In this document: positions 49,278 through 59,040 of the stretch, one piece after another
Position numbering within the stretch: the stretch's first letter is position 1
How the letters are laid out: each line of letters starts with the position of its first letter
Source of the DNA: Mycolicibacter virginiensis
GTDB taxonomy: Bacteria > Actinomycetota > Actinomycetes > Mycobacteriales > Mycobacteriaceae
NCBI RefSeq assembly: GCF_022374935.2
Contig: NZ_CP092430.2
Location: 682,001-746,000, forward strand
Length of the DNA stretch: 64,000 nt
Direction of reading: 5' to 3'
The notes under the pieces: generated by a model
The model's database searches: none
What the model was told of the DNA's origin: nothing
The model's input: only the letters and a program-made list of their open reading frames with translations
Made by a program: the position numbers and the translations under genes

Positions 49278-49288
49278 ACGGCCAGGAC

Positions 49289-51028
49289 TCACGCCTCCCG
49301 CAGCCGCAGCGCCAGCCCGGACGCCCGCACCACCCGGCGGCCCAGCGCGGCCCGCACCGAGGCCTCCGAGCCCACCACGCGCACTTTCGACTTGGCCCGG
49401 GTCACCGCGGTGTAGAACAACTCCCGGGTCAACAGCCGTGACTCGACGGGCGGCATCAACACGGTCACTTCGCCGGCCTGGCTGCCCTGGCTCTTATGGA
49501 TCGTCATCGCGTACATGGTCTCGACGTCGGCGAGCCGGCTGGTCGCGAACTCCAGCGGCCCGGATGCCGTCGCGATCACCGCGCGCAGCCCCTCGTTGCG
49601 GACCACCACCGCTCCGGTGTCGCCGTTGCGCAACCCGAGCCCGTAGTCGTTGGCGGTCACCAGTAGTGGTCGGCCGGCGTACCACTCGGTCCACATCGGG
49701 TCACCGGTCTGCTCGGCCACCCACCGGCGGATCTGCTGGTTCCAGTGCTGCACTCCGTGCAGGCCCGCTCGGTGCGCACACAACAACCGATGCTCGTCCA
49801 ACGTCGCCGAGGCCGCCGCGGCATCACCGAGCAGCGCGGCCTGGCGCACCGCCAGCGCGTGCGGCACCACCAGCGCCGCCAGTCGCTCGGCCACGTCCAC
49901 AGCGCTGTCGGTGTCGATCCACTCCACGTGTTCGCCCCCGGCGGCCAGCAGCGCGACCGCCTTATCGGCGTCGCCGTCGCGGATCGCCACCGCCAGCGCA
50001 CCGATCGACTCGCCGAACCGGTGCGACGTGCGCAGCGTCGCCACCCGGGTGTCGGGCCGCGCCGCCAGCCCGTCCACCAGATCGGCCAGCACCGCACCGG
50101 CTTCCACCGACGCCAGCTGGTCGGCGTCGCCCACCAGAATCAGCCGGGCATCCGGGCGCATCGCCTCCAGCAGCCGGGCCATCAGCGTCAGCGACACCAT
50201 CGATGTCTCGTCGACGACGATCACATCGTGCGGCAGCCGATTGGCCCGATCGTGGCGGAACCGCACCGAGCTGTCCGGCCGCGAACCCAGCAGGGTGTGC
50301 AACGTGGTCGCGCCCAGCCCGGCGAGCCGCGCCTGATCCACCGGCGCCAGCTCGGCCACCTCCGCGGCGACGGCCTCGGTCAGCCGGGCCGCCGCTTTAC
50401 CGGTCGGGGCGGCCAACGCGATCCGCAGCCCGGGCGTGCCCGACCGTTCGGCATGCTCGGCCAACAGCGCCAACAGCCGCGCCACCGTAGTCGTCTTGCC
50501 GGTGCCCGGCCCACCGGTGAGCACCGTAACCGACTGCGACAGTGCGATTTCGGCGGCCGCACGCTGCTCATCGAACTTGCCGGACGGAAAAAGTCGCTCA
50601 AAGGCGGGCAGCTCCGCCGGCGCCGTCCCGGGCGCCGACAACGCCAGCAGGTCCGTGCAGACCTGCTCCTCCTCGCGCCAATACCGATCGAGGTAGAGCA
50701 GCCGGCCGTCATAAAGCCGCAGCACCTGCGCCTGCACCAGCCGACTGTCCCGCACCGCCGCCAGCCATGGCTCCGGCTCCGGCCAGGCCACCTCCGCGGC
50801 GTCGGTGTCGGCGGCCACCGTCGACAGATCCAGGCACACCGACCCGTGCCGCAGGGCGCGCACGGTCAGCGCCAGCGCCAAGCCCACCGTCTCGTCGGGC
50901 TCGCCGCCCAGTGCCGTGATGCGTTGGGCCGCGTGCACATCGGCGGCATCCAGCACACCGGCCTGATTGAAGTCCCGCAACAGCCCAGTGCCGCCGGAGG
51001 CCACCCGCCACTCCAACAACTCGCTCAT
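49289..51028 (-). CDS. recD: Exodeoxyribonuclease V alpha subunit (RecD helicase)
   Basis: The 579-residue SF1B helicase has Walker A TGGPGTGKTTTVARLL, motif Ia APTGKAAARL, Walker B/II VDETSMV, motif III GDADQL and motif VI FYTAVTRAKSKV near the C-terminus. RecD is the fast 5'-3' motor of RecBCD. ATG 51028 overlaps the recB stop (ATGA). It is the last gene of recC-recB-recD. In mycobacteria RecBCD is associated mainly with single-strand annealing, whereas AdnAB serves homologous recombination. Confidence 0.93.
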   Translation of the reverse strand: MSELLEWRVASGGTGLLRDFNQAGVLDAADVHAAQRITALGGEPDETVGLALALTVRALRHGSVCLDLSTVAADTDAAEVAWPEPEPWLAAVRDSRLVQAQVLRLYDGRLLYLDRYWREEEQVCTDLLALSAPGTAPAELPAFERLFPSGKFDEQRAAAEIALSQSVTVLTGGPGTGKTTTVARLLALLAEHAERSGTPGLRIALAAPTGKAAARLTEAVAAEVAELAPVDQARLAGLGATTLHTLLGSRPDSSVRFRHDRANRLPHDVIVVDETSMVSLTLMARLLEAMRPDARLILVGDADQLASVEAGAVLADLVDGLAARPDTRVATLRTSHRFGESIGALAVAIRDGDADKAVALLAAGGEHVEWIDTDSAVDVAERLAALVVPHALAVRQAALLGDAAAASATLDEHRLLCAHRAGLHGVQHWNQQIRRWVAEQTGDPMWTEWYAGRPLLVTANDYGLGLRNGDTGAVVVRNEGLRAVIATASGPLEFATSRLADVETMYAMTIHKSQGSQAGEVTVLMPPVESRLLTRELFYTAVTRAKSKVRVVGSEASVRAALGRRVVRASGLALRLREA

Positions 51029-54000
51029 GCCGCCCGCCTCGCGTGCAACAGATCCGACAACGCCACCACCAGTGCCGTCGGTGGCCGCCAGTCGAACACC
51101 CCGGCACGGTGCCCGCCGAGCGCCGGGGTGTCCGGTCCGCACATTCCGCGCACGAACAGATACAACACCCCGCCCAAGTGCTGCCCGGGGTCGTAGCCGG
51201 GCAGCCGCCACCGCAGGAAGCGGTGCAGCACCGCCGTATACAGCAGCGCCTGTAGCGGGTAGTCCGAATGCAGCATGGCGGCGGTGAGCCGGTCGAAGCC
51301 GTAGTCGGCGGCGGTGTCGCCGAGCCGGTTGGTCTTGTAGTCGACCACCAGGAAGCGCTGCTCGGGCACCCGCAGCACCACATCGATCGACCCGGACAGA
51401 TATCCGCGCAGCGGCTGGCCGCCCAGGGCCTCGGTGGCCAGCCGGTCGGCATACGGGGCGAACGGGTCGTCGGCGGGCAGGTGCTCGCGCAACAGCAATC
51501 CCACCTCCGCCAGCCGCACGTCCAGCGCTACGCCGCGAACATCTCCACCGGCCAGGGGAATCTCAAAATCCAGCTCCCGCAACCGGTCCCGGGTGCCGAT
51601 CTCGCGCAGTGTCAGCCCGTCGGCCAGCGGCCCCAGCGGAGTGTCGTGCATGGGCACCAGCGCCGCCGCCAGCGCGGCCGGCTCGGCGTCCACCGACCAC
51701 CAGGCGGCGTGCTGACGCACGTGGGCTTCCAGCTCGGCGGCCAAGTCGGCGGCGAACGGATCGGCGGTCTCCAGCACGGCGTGCACCAGCGAGCCGAACG
51801 CCGCCCCGGCGGGCAGCTCGGCCATCGGCGAGATCAGATCCGCCCCGACCGGCGGCGGCGCCACCGCTACGGGCACGTCGTCGGCCTCGTCGTCGCGGGC
51901 GCTCAACTCGGGTTCACTGTGCACCCCAGACGCCCCGCCCTCGGTGACCTCACTGGCATGCCGGATCAGCCCCGAATACGACGTGCGACGCCACCCGGTG
52001 TCGATGTGGCGGTGGAAATGCCGCGCTTCCAAGCCATCCGGAGGCTGCGCCGGAACGACCGGTGCCAACGGGGCGATCACCGAGTCCTCGATGACCAGGC
52101 CGCCGGCGGCCTCCCACTCCCGGAAACAGGACAGTGCTTCGTCATCGGTGGGTTTGGGCTCGCAGCGATCCGGCACCGGTGCCTCGCCGCGGCACCGGCC
52201 CCGCAGCAGCCGGGACAGGCCGCCGTTGGGCTCGTCGTACGACGCCGCCCACCACGCCACCACCTGCGACTGCGCGCGGGTCAATGCCACATAGGCGAGC
52301 CGAATGTCGTTGCGGGCAGCCTCGGCCAGGCTCAGCCGTTGCACATCGGTGTGGTCGAAGCTGTCCGGGCCGCCGACGTGCCGGCAGCGGACACCGCCGT
52401 CGTGATAGAGCGGGATGGCCTCGTCGAACATGTGCCGGTTGAACGCGAACGGCAGGTACACGATCGGGAACTGCAAACCCTTGGCGCCCCACACCGTCAG
52501 GATCTGCACGGCAGCGGCGTCGGAGTCCAGCCGACGATTGTGCTGCCCGCCGCCGTTTCCTTCGGTGCACTGCCGGCGTAACCAATCCCGTAACGCCGGC
52601 AGGCCCAGCCGGTCGCGGTGCGCGGCCTCATGCAGCAGCTGAGCCACATGCGCCAGATCGGTCATGGTGCGTTCGCCGCCGTACTCGCCGAGCAGCCGGC
52701 GCTTCAGGCCGGCCAACTGCGCCGCCTCGAACACCGCCGCCGGCCCGTGCAGCCGCAGCTCATCCGCCCAGTCCCGCAACGTCGACGCCACCTTGTCGGT
52801 CAACGCGTCACCGCCGTCGGCCAGCGTGGCGGCGGTATAGCCGAAGAACACCGTCGCCGCGGCGGCCCGCACCAACCCGCCGCGGTGGGTCGCCTCGAAC
52901 GCCTCCAGCAGACACAACCAGTCGGCGGCCGCAGCCGAGGAGAACACATCCGCATCGCCGGTGAACACCGCGGGAATCCCGGCCCGCAGCAAGGCCTCCT
53001 GACAGGCGGCGGCGTCCTTGCTGTTCTCGACGATCACCGCCACGTCACCGGGGGTGATCGGCCTGCCGTCGAAGGTCGCGCCGCTGGCCCACAAGGCGGC
53101 GACGTCGGCGGCCAGATCATCGGGAATGTGGCGGCGCAGCTTGGGCATCGGGACAACGCGGTCTGAGCTGACGCCGAACGCCGCGCGGCCGACCACCCGC
53201 AGCCGGAACGGGGCGGTGCTGGGCGCACCGACCAGCCGAGACCCGCCAACCGCGGCCTGGACATCGTGCACCACGATCTGCGGGTCACCCAGCGCCGCAC
53301 CGCCCATCACCGTCTGCAGCGCACCGACCAGGGCTGAGTCGCTGCGCCAGTTCACCGCCAGGGTGCGCTGCTGCCCGGCGGTGCGCGCCGCCTGCAGGTA
53401 GGTGTAGATGTCGCCGCCGCGGAACCCGTAGATCGCCTGCTTGGGGTCGCCGATCAGCACCACCGCCGAATGCCCGACGAAGCCGCGTTCGATCACCTGC
53501 CACTGGATCGGGTCGGTGTCCTGGAACTCATCGACCATCACGATCGGCCAGCGCTGCCGCATCCGTTCCCGCGCCGGCGAATCCGCCGGCTCCAGTGCGG
53601 CGGCCAGCCGGCGCAGCAGGTCGTCGTACCCCAATACGCCGAGCCGGCGCTTGCGCAACTCCAACTCCGTGCACACCGCGTCGATGAATCGCAGCCGCAC
53701 CTGCGCCACCGAACCCGGTTCGGGATCCTGCGGGCGCAGTTGGGCATACGGGTCGGAGACCACCACCCGCGCGAGTTTCAGCGCGTCGGCGTAACTGAGC
53801 GCCACCTCGTCGCGCTGCGTCCCGAAGTTCGCGAGGTACAGGTCATCCACGACCTGGATCACCAGGTCGTCAAGGCTTTCCACCAACTCGACGCCCGCGC
53901 TGGTGTCACCGGCGATGCCGAGTGATTTCAGCACCAGATGACAGAACTGGTGGGTGGTGGCGATGGTCGCGGCGTCGAAGCCGGCCAGCGCGTCACGCAG

Positions 54001-54318
54001 CCGCCGGCGGCGCACCTCGCGATCCTCCGCGCTGCCGCTGCACAGATGCGCGACAAGATCATTGGGCTGCTGCGTGCTGGTGCCGTCGAGGGCGGCCAAC
54101 GTCTCCACCAGCTGGCGACGCACCCGGTCCCGCAGCTCCCGGGTGGCCGCCCGGCTGAACGTGATCAGCAGCATCTCGTCCAGCGTGGCGTGCCCCTCGG
54201 CCAGATAACGGGTCACCAGACCGGCCAAGGTGAACGTCTTACCAGTGCCGGCGCTGGCCTCCAGGACGGTGGTGGTGGCGCGGGCGGGCAGTGGGCCCAG
54301 CAGGTCGAAGCGTTCCAT
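51025..54318 (-). CDS. recB: Exodeoxyribonuclease V beta subunit (RecB helicase-nuclease)
   Basis: The 1097-residue SF1A helicase/nuclease has Walker A LEASAGTGKTFTLAG, motif II VDEFQDTDPIQW, motif III GDPKQAIYGFRGGD, motif V LTVWGAKGLQFPIVYLPF and motif VI LAYVALTRAQSQV. The C-terminal PD-(D/E)xK nuclease contains SGSIDVVLRVPEQRFLVVDY, then KTN, with the catalytic Asp and Lys of VDYKTN. It unwinds and degrades DNA ends with RecC and RecD. ATG 54318 shares one base with the recC stop (TGATG); a slightly earlier in-frame start is possible. Confidence 0.94.
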   Translation of the reverse strand: MERFDLLGPLPARATTTVLEASAGTGKTFTLAGLVTRYLAEGHATLDEMLLITFSRAATRELRDRVRRQLVETLAALDGTSTQQPNDLVAHLCSGSAEDREVRRRRLRDALAGFDAATIATTHQFCHLVLKSLGIAGDTSAGVELVESLDDLVIQVVDDLYLANFGTQRDEVALSYADALKLARVVVSDPYAQLRPQDPEPGSVAQVRLRFIDAVCTELELRKRRLGVLGYDDLLRRLAAALEPADSPARERMRQRWPIVMVDEFQDTDPIQWQVIERGFVGHSAVVLIGDPKQAIYGFRGGDIYTYLQAARTAGQQRTLAVNWRSDSALVGALQTVMGGAALGDPQIVVHDVQAAVGGSRLVGAPSTAPFRLRVVGRAAFGVSSDRVVPMPKLRRHIPDDLAADVAALWASGATFDGRPITPGDVAVIVENSKDAAACQEALLRAGIPAVFTGDADVFSSAAAADWLCLLEAFEATHRGGLVRAAAATVFFGYTAATLADGGDALTDKVASTLRDWADELRLHGPAAVFEAAQLAGLKRRLLGEYGGERTMTDLAHVAQLLHEAAHRDRLGLPALRDWLRRQCTEGNGGGQHNRRLDSDAAAVQILTVWGAKGLQFPIVYLPFAFNRHMFDEAIPLYHDGGVRCRHVGGPDSFDHTDVQRLSLAEAARNDIRLAYVALTRAQSQVVAWWAASYDEPNGGLSRLLRGRCRGEAPVPDRCEPKPTDDEALSCFREWEAAGGLVIEDSVIAPLAPVVPAQPPDGLEARHFHRHIDTGWRRTSYSGLIRHASEVTEGGASGVHSEPELSARDDEADDVPVAVAPPPVGADLISPMAELPAGAAFGSLVHAVLETADPFAADLAAELEAHVRQHAAWWSVDAEPAALAAALVPMHDTPLGPLADGLTLREIGTRDRLRELDFEIPLAGGDVRGVALDVRLAEVGLLLREHLPADDPFAPYADRLATEALGGQPLRGYLSGSIDVVLRVPEQRFLVVDYKTNRLGDTAADYGFDRLTAAMLHSDYPLQALLYTAVLHRFLRWRLPGYDPGQHLGGVLYLFVRGMCGPDTPALGGHRAGVFDWRPPTALVVALSDLLHARRAA

Positions 54319-57300
54319 CAGCGCACCGGCCGTTCCGCGCGTAGCAGCGGCAGCCACAGCCGGGCCGCCAGCGCGCCCAGTCGGGTGTCTTCGCCGTCGA
54401 TCTCCTCACCCGGACGAGGCGGGCCCTGCAACACGGCGAACGGCGCGCGTGGCCCCCAGACCCGGACGCTCGCGGGCTCGGCGTCCTCGCCGGGGTAGCG
54501 CTGCGTGGCCCATTTGCTGCTCGCGTACCAGACCGGGTCGCGGCCGGCGTGGCGCTTCTCGGCCCACGCGAACGAAGTCTTGATCGGCAGCGGCAGCGGT
54601 TCGCAGCGCCCGATGTCGTAGAGCCACACCAGCTCCCGCAATGTCTCCATCGGATTGGGTGGCGGCCCGAGCAGCCGCTGCAGGGCGCGTTCACCGTCGC
54701 GGGCCCGGCCGATGCAGCGGGCGGTCCATTCCACGCCGGGACGCTGGGCGGCCAGTGCCACCAGCGGGATCCAGGCCTGCAACAAGTGGGTGTCCCGCAG
54801 CTTGGAGTAGTTGACCGACACGGTAGTCGTATCGAACACCGGGGTGACGGTTCCGGTCAGCCGGCGCCCACCGCCGAGATCCAGATCGATGTCGTAGGTC
54901 GCGGGCGCACCGACACGATGCTCGAGCGCCGCGGCCGCCAATTGCACCACCCGGTCCCGAATCTGTTTGGCGGTGCGCCAGCCCAGCTGACCGGGCGGCA
55001 GACTGCCGCGCCGCCACTCGGCCTCGATGGCCTTGGCCGAGTCGACCCCCAGCAGCATGTCGTGCAACATCCGATTGCCGACCGCCCATTCGCCAAGCGC
55101 GTCGATCTCGACGGGCATACCGTCTTCGACCTCGTCGACCTCCCACGGCAGCGTGTAGTTCAGCGCACTGAAAAACCCCTTGACCGGATCCTTGAAGAAC
55201 TTCAGCAGGTCGACGAGCGCAACGTCGCCCGGCGGCGGTGCGGGCAGCGGGTCGGTGATGAACTGCGCTGCGTCACGGCGGGTTCCGGCGGCGGTTCTGG
55301 CGGCCAGCGGGACGGTCGGGTCGAAGGTGAACGGCACGTCGGGGATCAGCCGGCCGGGCTCGACGTTCTTGACGTCGAACGGCTGCAGGGGATGTTCCAC
55401 GATGAGGTGCTCGCGCACCGGTTCGGGCGTGGTCTGATCCAGGGCGTCGATCAACTCGGCTAGCGGCACTGCGGGCGGGCGGAGGTGGCCGGTGTGTTCG
55501 TCGGCGCCGGTGTAGGTGATCACCAGCTTCTCGGTGGCCGCGGTGATCGCGTCGAGCAGCAATTGCCGGTCCTCGGAACGGATGTCACGTTCGCCGGTCA
55601 TCGGGCGCCGCGCCAGCACGTCGTCGCCGTCGGGAAGATTCAGTCGGGGGAACACGCCGTCGTCCACGCCCAGCAGGCACACCACCCGGTGCGGCACCGA
55701 CCGCATCGGCACCATGGTGCACACCGTGAGCGTTCCGGTGCGGAAGTTGGCCCGGGTCGGGCGCCCGGCCAGATGCCCGGCCATCAGCACGCGGACATCG
55801 GGCAGCCGCAGCACGGTGTCGCTGCGGGCCGCGGCGTCGGAGAGCACTTGCGTCAACTCGCGCTGCAGATGCGCGCTCTGCCAGGCCTCACTGCCGGCGT
55901 CGGCCAGCTCGGCGACCCCGTCGCGCAGCGCGGTGACCCACTCCGCCAGCGGGCGCGTTCCGTCCAGCTTGTCGACCGCCGACTGCAACCGTGCGACGAA
56001 CTCGGCCAGTTTCCCGGCCAGCTCCACCTGACTGCTGCCGACGTCGTCGAGCGGCAGCGCGGTGTCCAGCCAGGCCTGCGAATCGTCGGACATCGCCACC
56101 CCGGTCAGGATGCGGTCCAGCCCGAATCGCCAAGTGTTGTGCACGATGTGGGACAGGCCGTACCGCTCGCGGGTGTGCGGATCGAAACCCCATCGGATGT
56201 TGGCGGTACGCACCCAGGTGGTGATCTGGGCCAGATCGTTGTCGGTGAAGCCGAACCGCGCCCGTACCGGGTCGGTGTGGGCGAGGTTGAGCACGGCGGT
56301 GGCGGTGGCGCGGCTGCCGGCGATCTCCAGCAGTTCGGCGGCCACCGCCAGCAGCGGGTTGGTCTGGGTCAGCGCCCGGTCGGCGAGCTGAACCCGCAAC
56401 CGGTGCGCCGGGTGGGTGTCCCCGGCCAGCTCGCCCAGCCCGAAGTCGGCGACAATCAACGGTGCGTAGGTTTCGATGTCGGGGCACATCACCACGATGT
56501 CGCGGGGCTCCAGCGTCGGATCGTCATGCAGCAGCCCGAGCAGCACTTCGCGCAGCACGTCGACTTGGCGGGCCGGGCTGTGGCAGCTGTGCACCTGCAC
56601 CGAGCGGTCGGATGCGGCGCGGCTGCGGCCCTCGGGGCGCAGCGCGTTGGCGCCCAGATCGGATTGCAGCCAACCCAACAGCGTCTCCGGGTGCGTTGCG
56701 GCACTGAGGTATTCATCGCTGGCGGGAGTCGCCGGCAGACTGCGCTGCAGCTCCCGCAGATCACGACCCAGGGTTTCCAGCAGCGGGTGGTGTGCGCTGC
56801 GCCGGGTGTCGTCCTCGGAGCGCGGCAGGGCGCCGTGTACGTCACCGAGCGCCTGCCACAGCGCATCGGAGGGGTGCGGCAGCCACAGGTGCAGGTCGTG
56901 GTGGGTGGCCAGGGCGTCCAGCAACTCGATGTCGGTGCACGCCAACCGGGTGTGTCCGAACAGTGACAGCCGGGCCGGCAGCGTCTCGGTCGGCCCCTGG
57001 CGCAGCCGCGCGACCGTATCGCGGTGCCGAACGTGCGGAGGATCGATCCCGACGGCAGCCGCCAGCGCGCGCCACAGCGGCGGCTGCCAACCCAAGTCGT
57101 CGGGCAACGCTGCACCGGCACCGTCGGTGGCCTGACCGGCGCTCCAGTCGACGAGCAACTGCGGTCGCTGACGGGCGTAAGCGGCGAACAGTCCGGCCAG
57201 CCGGCGCGCCACCGCATAGCGCCGGCCGCGGCGCAGCTCACCCTCCGGACTGGGGTCGGCGTGGCCCAAATGCTTTGCCAGCGTGGCACACCAGGGCTCG

Positions 57301-57617
57301 TCCAGGTTCGCGTCGATCACCGCCAACAGCGGCCAGGTCATGGCATCCGGGGACCACGGATCGTCGTCGGCAGCGCCGGTGATCTCGGCGATCAGCGAAA
57401 CCGGGCTGCGAAACTCCACGCCCGCGCACACCCCGTCGCCCCCGGGCCCGGCGCCCAACACATGCGACAGCCGCTGGGACAGCCAGCGCTCCACCCCGCG
57501 CGCCGGCACCAGCACCAGCTCCTGGGCGAACGGGTCGGCCGGCGGCGTCGCCAACAGCGCACCCAGGCCGTCGGCGAGGACGTCGGTGCGCTCGGCGCGG
57601 TGCAGGTGCAGTCCCAT
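54318..57617 (-). CDS. recC: Exodeoxyribonuclease V gamma subunit (RecC)
   Basis: The 1099-residue RecC begins LHLHRAERTDVLADGLGALL, then LVPARGVERWLSQRL, the usual RecC start. It has inactive SF1-like helicase folds and a degenerate nuclease-like C-terminus (residues ~850-1090). It splits the DNA duplex and reads Chi in characterised enzymes. ATG 57617 is chosen; ATG 57629 would add four residues. It is the first gene of the operon. The upstream 70 nt contain the divergent SigL-type promoter of mpt53. Confidence 0.93.
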   Translation of the reverse strand: MGLHLHRAERTDVLADGLGALLATPPADPFAQELVLVPARGVERWLSQRLSHVLGAGPGGDGVCAGVEFRSPVSLIAEITGAADDDPWSPDAMTWPLLAVIDANLDEPWCATLAKHLGHADPSPEGELRRGRRYAVARRLAGLFAAYARQRPQLLVDWSAGQATDGAGAALPDDLGWQPPLWRALAAAVGIDPPHVRHRDTVARLRQGPTETLPARLSLFGHTRLACTDIELLDALATHHDLHLWLPHPSDALWQALGDVHGALPRSEDDTRRSAHHPLLETLGRDLRELQRSLPATPASDEYLSAATHPETLLGWLQSDLGANALRPEGRSRAASDRSVQVHSCHSPARQVDVLREVLLGLLHDDPTLEPRDIVVMCPDIETYAPLIVADFGLGELAGDTHPAHRLRVQLADRALTQTNPLLAVAAELLEIAGSRATATAVLNLAHTDPVRARFGFTDNDLAQITTWVRTANIRWGFDPHTRERYGLSHIVHNTWRFGLDRILTGVAMSDDSQAWLDTALPLDDVGSSQVELAGKLAEFVARLQSAVDKLDGTRPLAEWVTALRDGVAELADAGSEAWQSAHLQRELTQVLSDAAARSDTVLRLPDVRVLMAGHLAGRPTRANFRTGTLTVCTMVPMRSVPHRVVCLLGVDDGVFPRLNLPDGDDVLARRPMTGERDIRSEDRQLLLDAITAATEKLVITYTGADEHTGHLRPPAVPLAELIDALDQTTPEPVREHLIVEHPLQPFDVKNVEPGRLIPDVPFTFDPTVPLAARTAAGTRRDAAQFITDPLPAPPPGDVALVDLLKFFKDPVKGFFSALNYTLPWEVDEVEDGMPVEIDALGEWAVGNRMLHDMLLGVDSAKAIEAEWRRGSLPPGQLGWRTAKQIRDRVVQLAAAALEHRVGAPATYDIDLDLGGGRRLTGTVTPVFDTTTVSVNYSKLRDTHLLQAWIPLVALAAQRPGVEWTARCIGRARDGERALQRLLGPPPNPMETLRELVWLYDIGRCEPLPLPIKTSFAWAEKRHAGRDPVWYASSKWATQRYPGEDAEPASVRVWGPRAPFAVLQGPPRPGEEIDGEDTRLGALAARLWLPLLRAERPVR

Positions 57618-57653
57618 CGCGGCCACCATAAACCGCGACCCCGACGCTTGGGC

Positions 57654-57681
57654 TGAACCATCGGCCGGTCGGGTTCGTGGT
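57654..57681 (+). promoter_or_regulatory. SigL-type promoter of mpt53-ccdA
   Basis: TGAACC (57654-57659), a 16-nt spacer and CGTGGT (57676-57681) match the SigL promoter pattern. M. tuberculosis mpt53 (Rv2878c) has been reported as a SigL target. The ATG at 57689 is 7 nt beyond the -10, so the message is probably leaderless, as at 16024. Confidence 0.75.
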
Positions 57682-57688
57682 GCCTTAC

Positions 57689-58174
57689 ATGAGGATCTAC
57701 ACGCTGGTAATCGCCGCTGTCGCCGCACTGATCGTCGGGCTGGTCGCCCCACCGGCCGCCACCGCCGCCGACGACCGCCTGCAGTTCACCGCCACCACCA
57801 TTGACGGGACCGCTTTCAACGGTGCCAGCCTGCAGGGCAAACCCGCGGTGCTGTGGTTCTGGAGACCGAGTTGCCCGTTCTGCAACGCCGAGGCACCGTC
57901 GGTGAGCCAGGTCGCGGCCGCCAACCCCCGGGTGACCTTCATCGGGGTGGCGGGGCGCTCGGATGTGGCGTCGATGCAGGACTTCGCGGCCAAGTACCAC
58001 CTGAACTTCACCAATCTCAACGACGCCGACGGCTCGATCTGGAAGCGTTTCGGGGTGCCGTGGCAGCCCGCGTACGTCTTCGAGCGCTCCGATGGCGCCT
58101 CGACCTTCGTGAACAACCCGACGTCGGCGATGTCGCAACAGGAGTTGTCGGACCGCGTCGCGGCGCTGACGTAG
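57689..58174 (+). CDS. mpt53: Secreted thioredoxin-like disulfide oxidoreductase, MPT53/DsbE-like
   Basis: This is a protein of 161 residues with an N-terminal signal peptide (MRIYTLVIAAVAALIVGLVA, then PPAATAA) and a thioredoxin fold. The active site CPFC is in WRPSCPFCNAEAPS, the cis-Pro is in VPWQPAYVFER, and the LNFTNLNDADG segment matches M. tuberculosis MPT53 closely. MPT53 oxidises reduced exported proteins. ATG 57689 is favoured over GTG 57677 because of the SigL-type promoter ending at 57681 and the signal peptide. The CcdA-like gene follows with no gap. Confidence 0.92.
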   Translation: MRIYTLVIAAVAALIVGLVAPPAATAADDRLQFTATTIDGTAFNGASLQGKPAVLWFWRPSCPFCNAEAPSVSQVAAANPRVTFIGVAGRSDVASMQDFAAKYHLNFTNLNDADGSIWKRFGVPWQPAYVFERSDGASTFVNNPTSAMSQQELSDRVAALT

Positions 58175-59002
58175 GTGAACCAGAACCTGCCGGCGCTGGC
58201 CTTCGCCGCAGGCTTGGTAGCGGCCCTGAATCCGTGTGGGTTCGCGCTGTTGCCCGCCTACCTGGCATTGGTGGTGCGCGGTGAGCGGGCCGGCGGACGG
58301 GCGGCGGTGGGTCGGGCGTTGGCGGCCACCGCGGCGATGACCCTGGGCTTTCTGGCGGTGTTTGGCGCCTTTGGGCTGCTCACCGTCACCGTGGCCACGC
58401 GGGTGGAACGTTATCTGCCCTACGCCACGGTGGTGATCGGCCTCGTGCTGGTGGCGCTTGGGGTTTGGCTGCTGGCCGGCCGCCGGCTCGCGGTCGCCTC
58501 GTTCGGCGGACGATGGGCCCCCACCGCTCGGATCGGATCGATGCTCGGCTACGGGGTGGCCTATGCCTGCGCGTCGCTGGGCTGCACGATCGGCCCGTTT
58601 CTGGCGGTCACCGGGGCGGCCCTGCACGGTGGCCGCGACGCCGTGATCGCTTATCTGGCCTATGCGGCCGGGTTCGGACTACTGGTCGGGGTATTGGCAC
58701 TCGCCGTGGCGCTGGCTCGCTCCGCGCTGATCGACCGGATGCGCCGAATCACGCGCTACGCCAGCCGGATCAGCGGCGCGCTGTTGGTGGCCGTCGGACT
58801 CTATGTCGGCTACTACGGCTTCTACGAAGTTCGCCTGTTCGAGAGCGACGCCAGCGCCGACGATCCGGTGCTGGCCGCCGCGGGCCGGTTACAAGGCACG
58901 CTCGCGGGGTGGGTGCGTCAGTACGGGGCCTGGCCGTGGCTGGCGGTGTTGGCGATCCTCCTGGTGGGCGCCTTGCTGCGGGCCCGCCGCCCCGGTCGTT
59001 GA
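58175..59002 (+). CDS. CcdA/DsbD-type membrane electron transporter
   Basis: The 275-residue protein has about six to seven TM helices. Two conserved cysteines are in AALNPCGFALLPAYLAL (TM1) and ASLGCTIGPFLAVTG (TM4), the thiol pair that carries reducing power across the membrane. It is the counterpart of M. tuberculosis Rv2877c, which lies beside mpt53. GTG 58175 directly follows the mpt53 stop, so the pair is one SigL-driven unit. A second CcdA-like gene lies at the right edge of the window. Confidence 0.9.
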   Translation: MNQNLPALAFAAGLVAALNPCGFALLPAYLALVVRGERAGGRAAVGRALAATAAMTLGFLAVFGAFGLLTVTVATRVERYLPYATVVIGLVLVALGVWLLAGRRLAVASFGGRWAPTARIGSMLGYGVAYACASLGCTIGPFLAVTGAALHGGRDAVIAYLAYAAGFGLLVGVLALAVALARSALIDRMRRITRYASRISGALLVAVGLYVGYYGFYEVRLFESDASADDPVLAAAGRLQGTLAGWVRQYGAWPWLAVLAILLVGALLRARRPGR

Positions 59003-59040
59003 CACCCCGCCCGCCGGTCGCCCTCGTTAGGCTGGAAACC

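Noticed and set aside
49745..51196. 483-codon plus-strand frame inside recD, and similar frames inside recB and recC (51268-52581, 55485-56966)
   Set aside because: Composition is Gln/Arg/His/Gly-rich without conserved motifs, and it lies fully within helicase genes with all motifs intact on the other strand.
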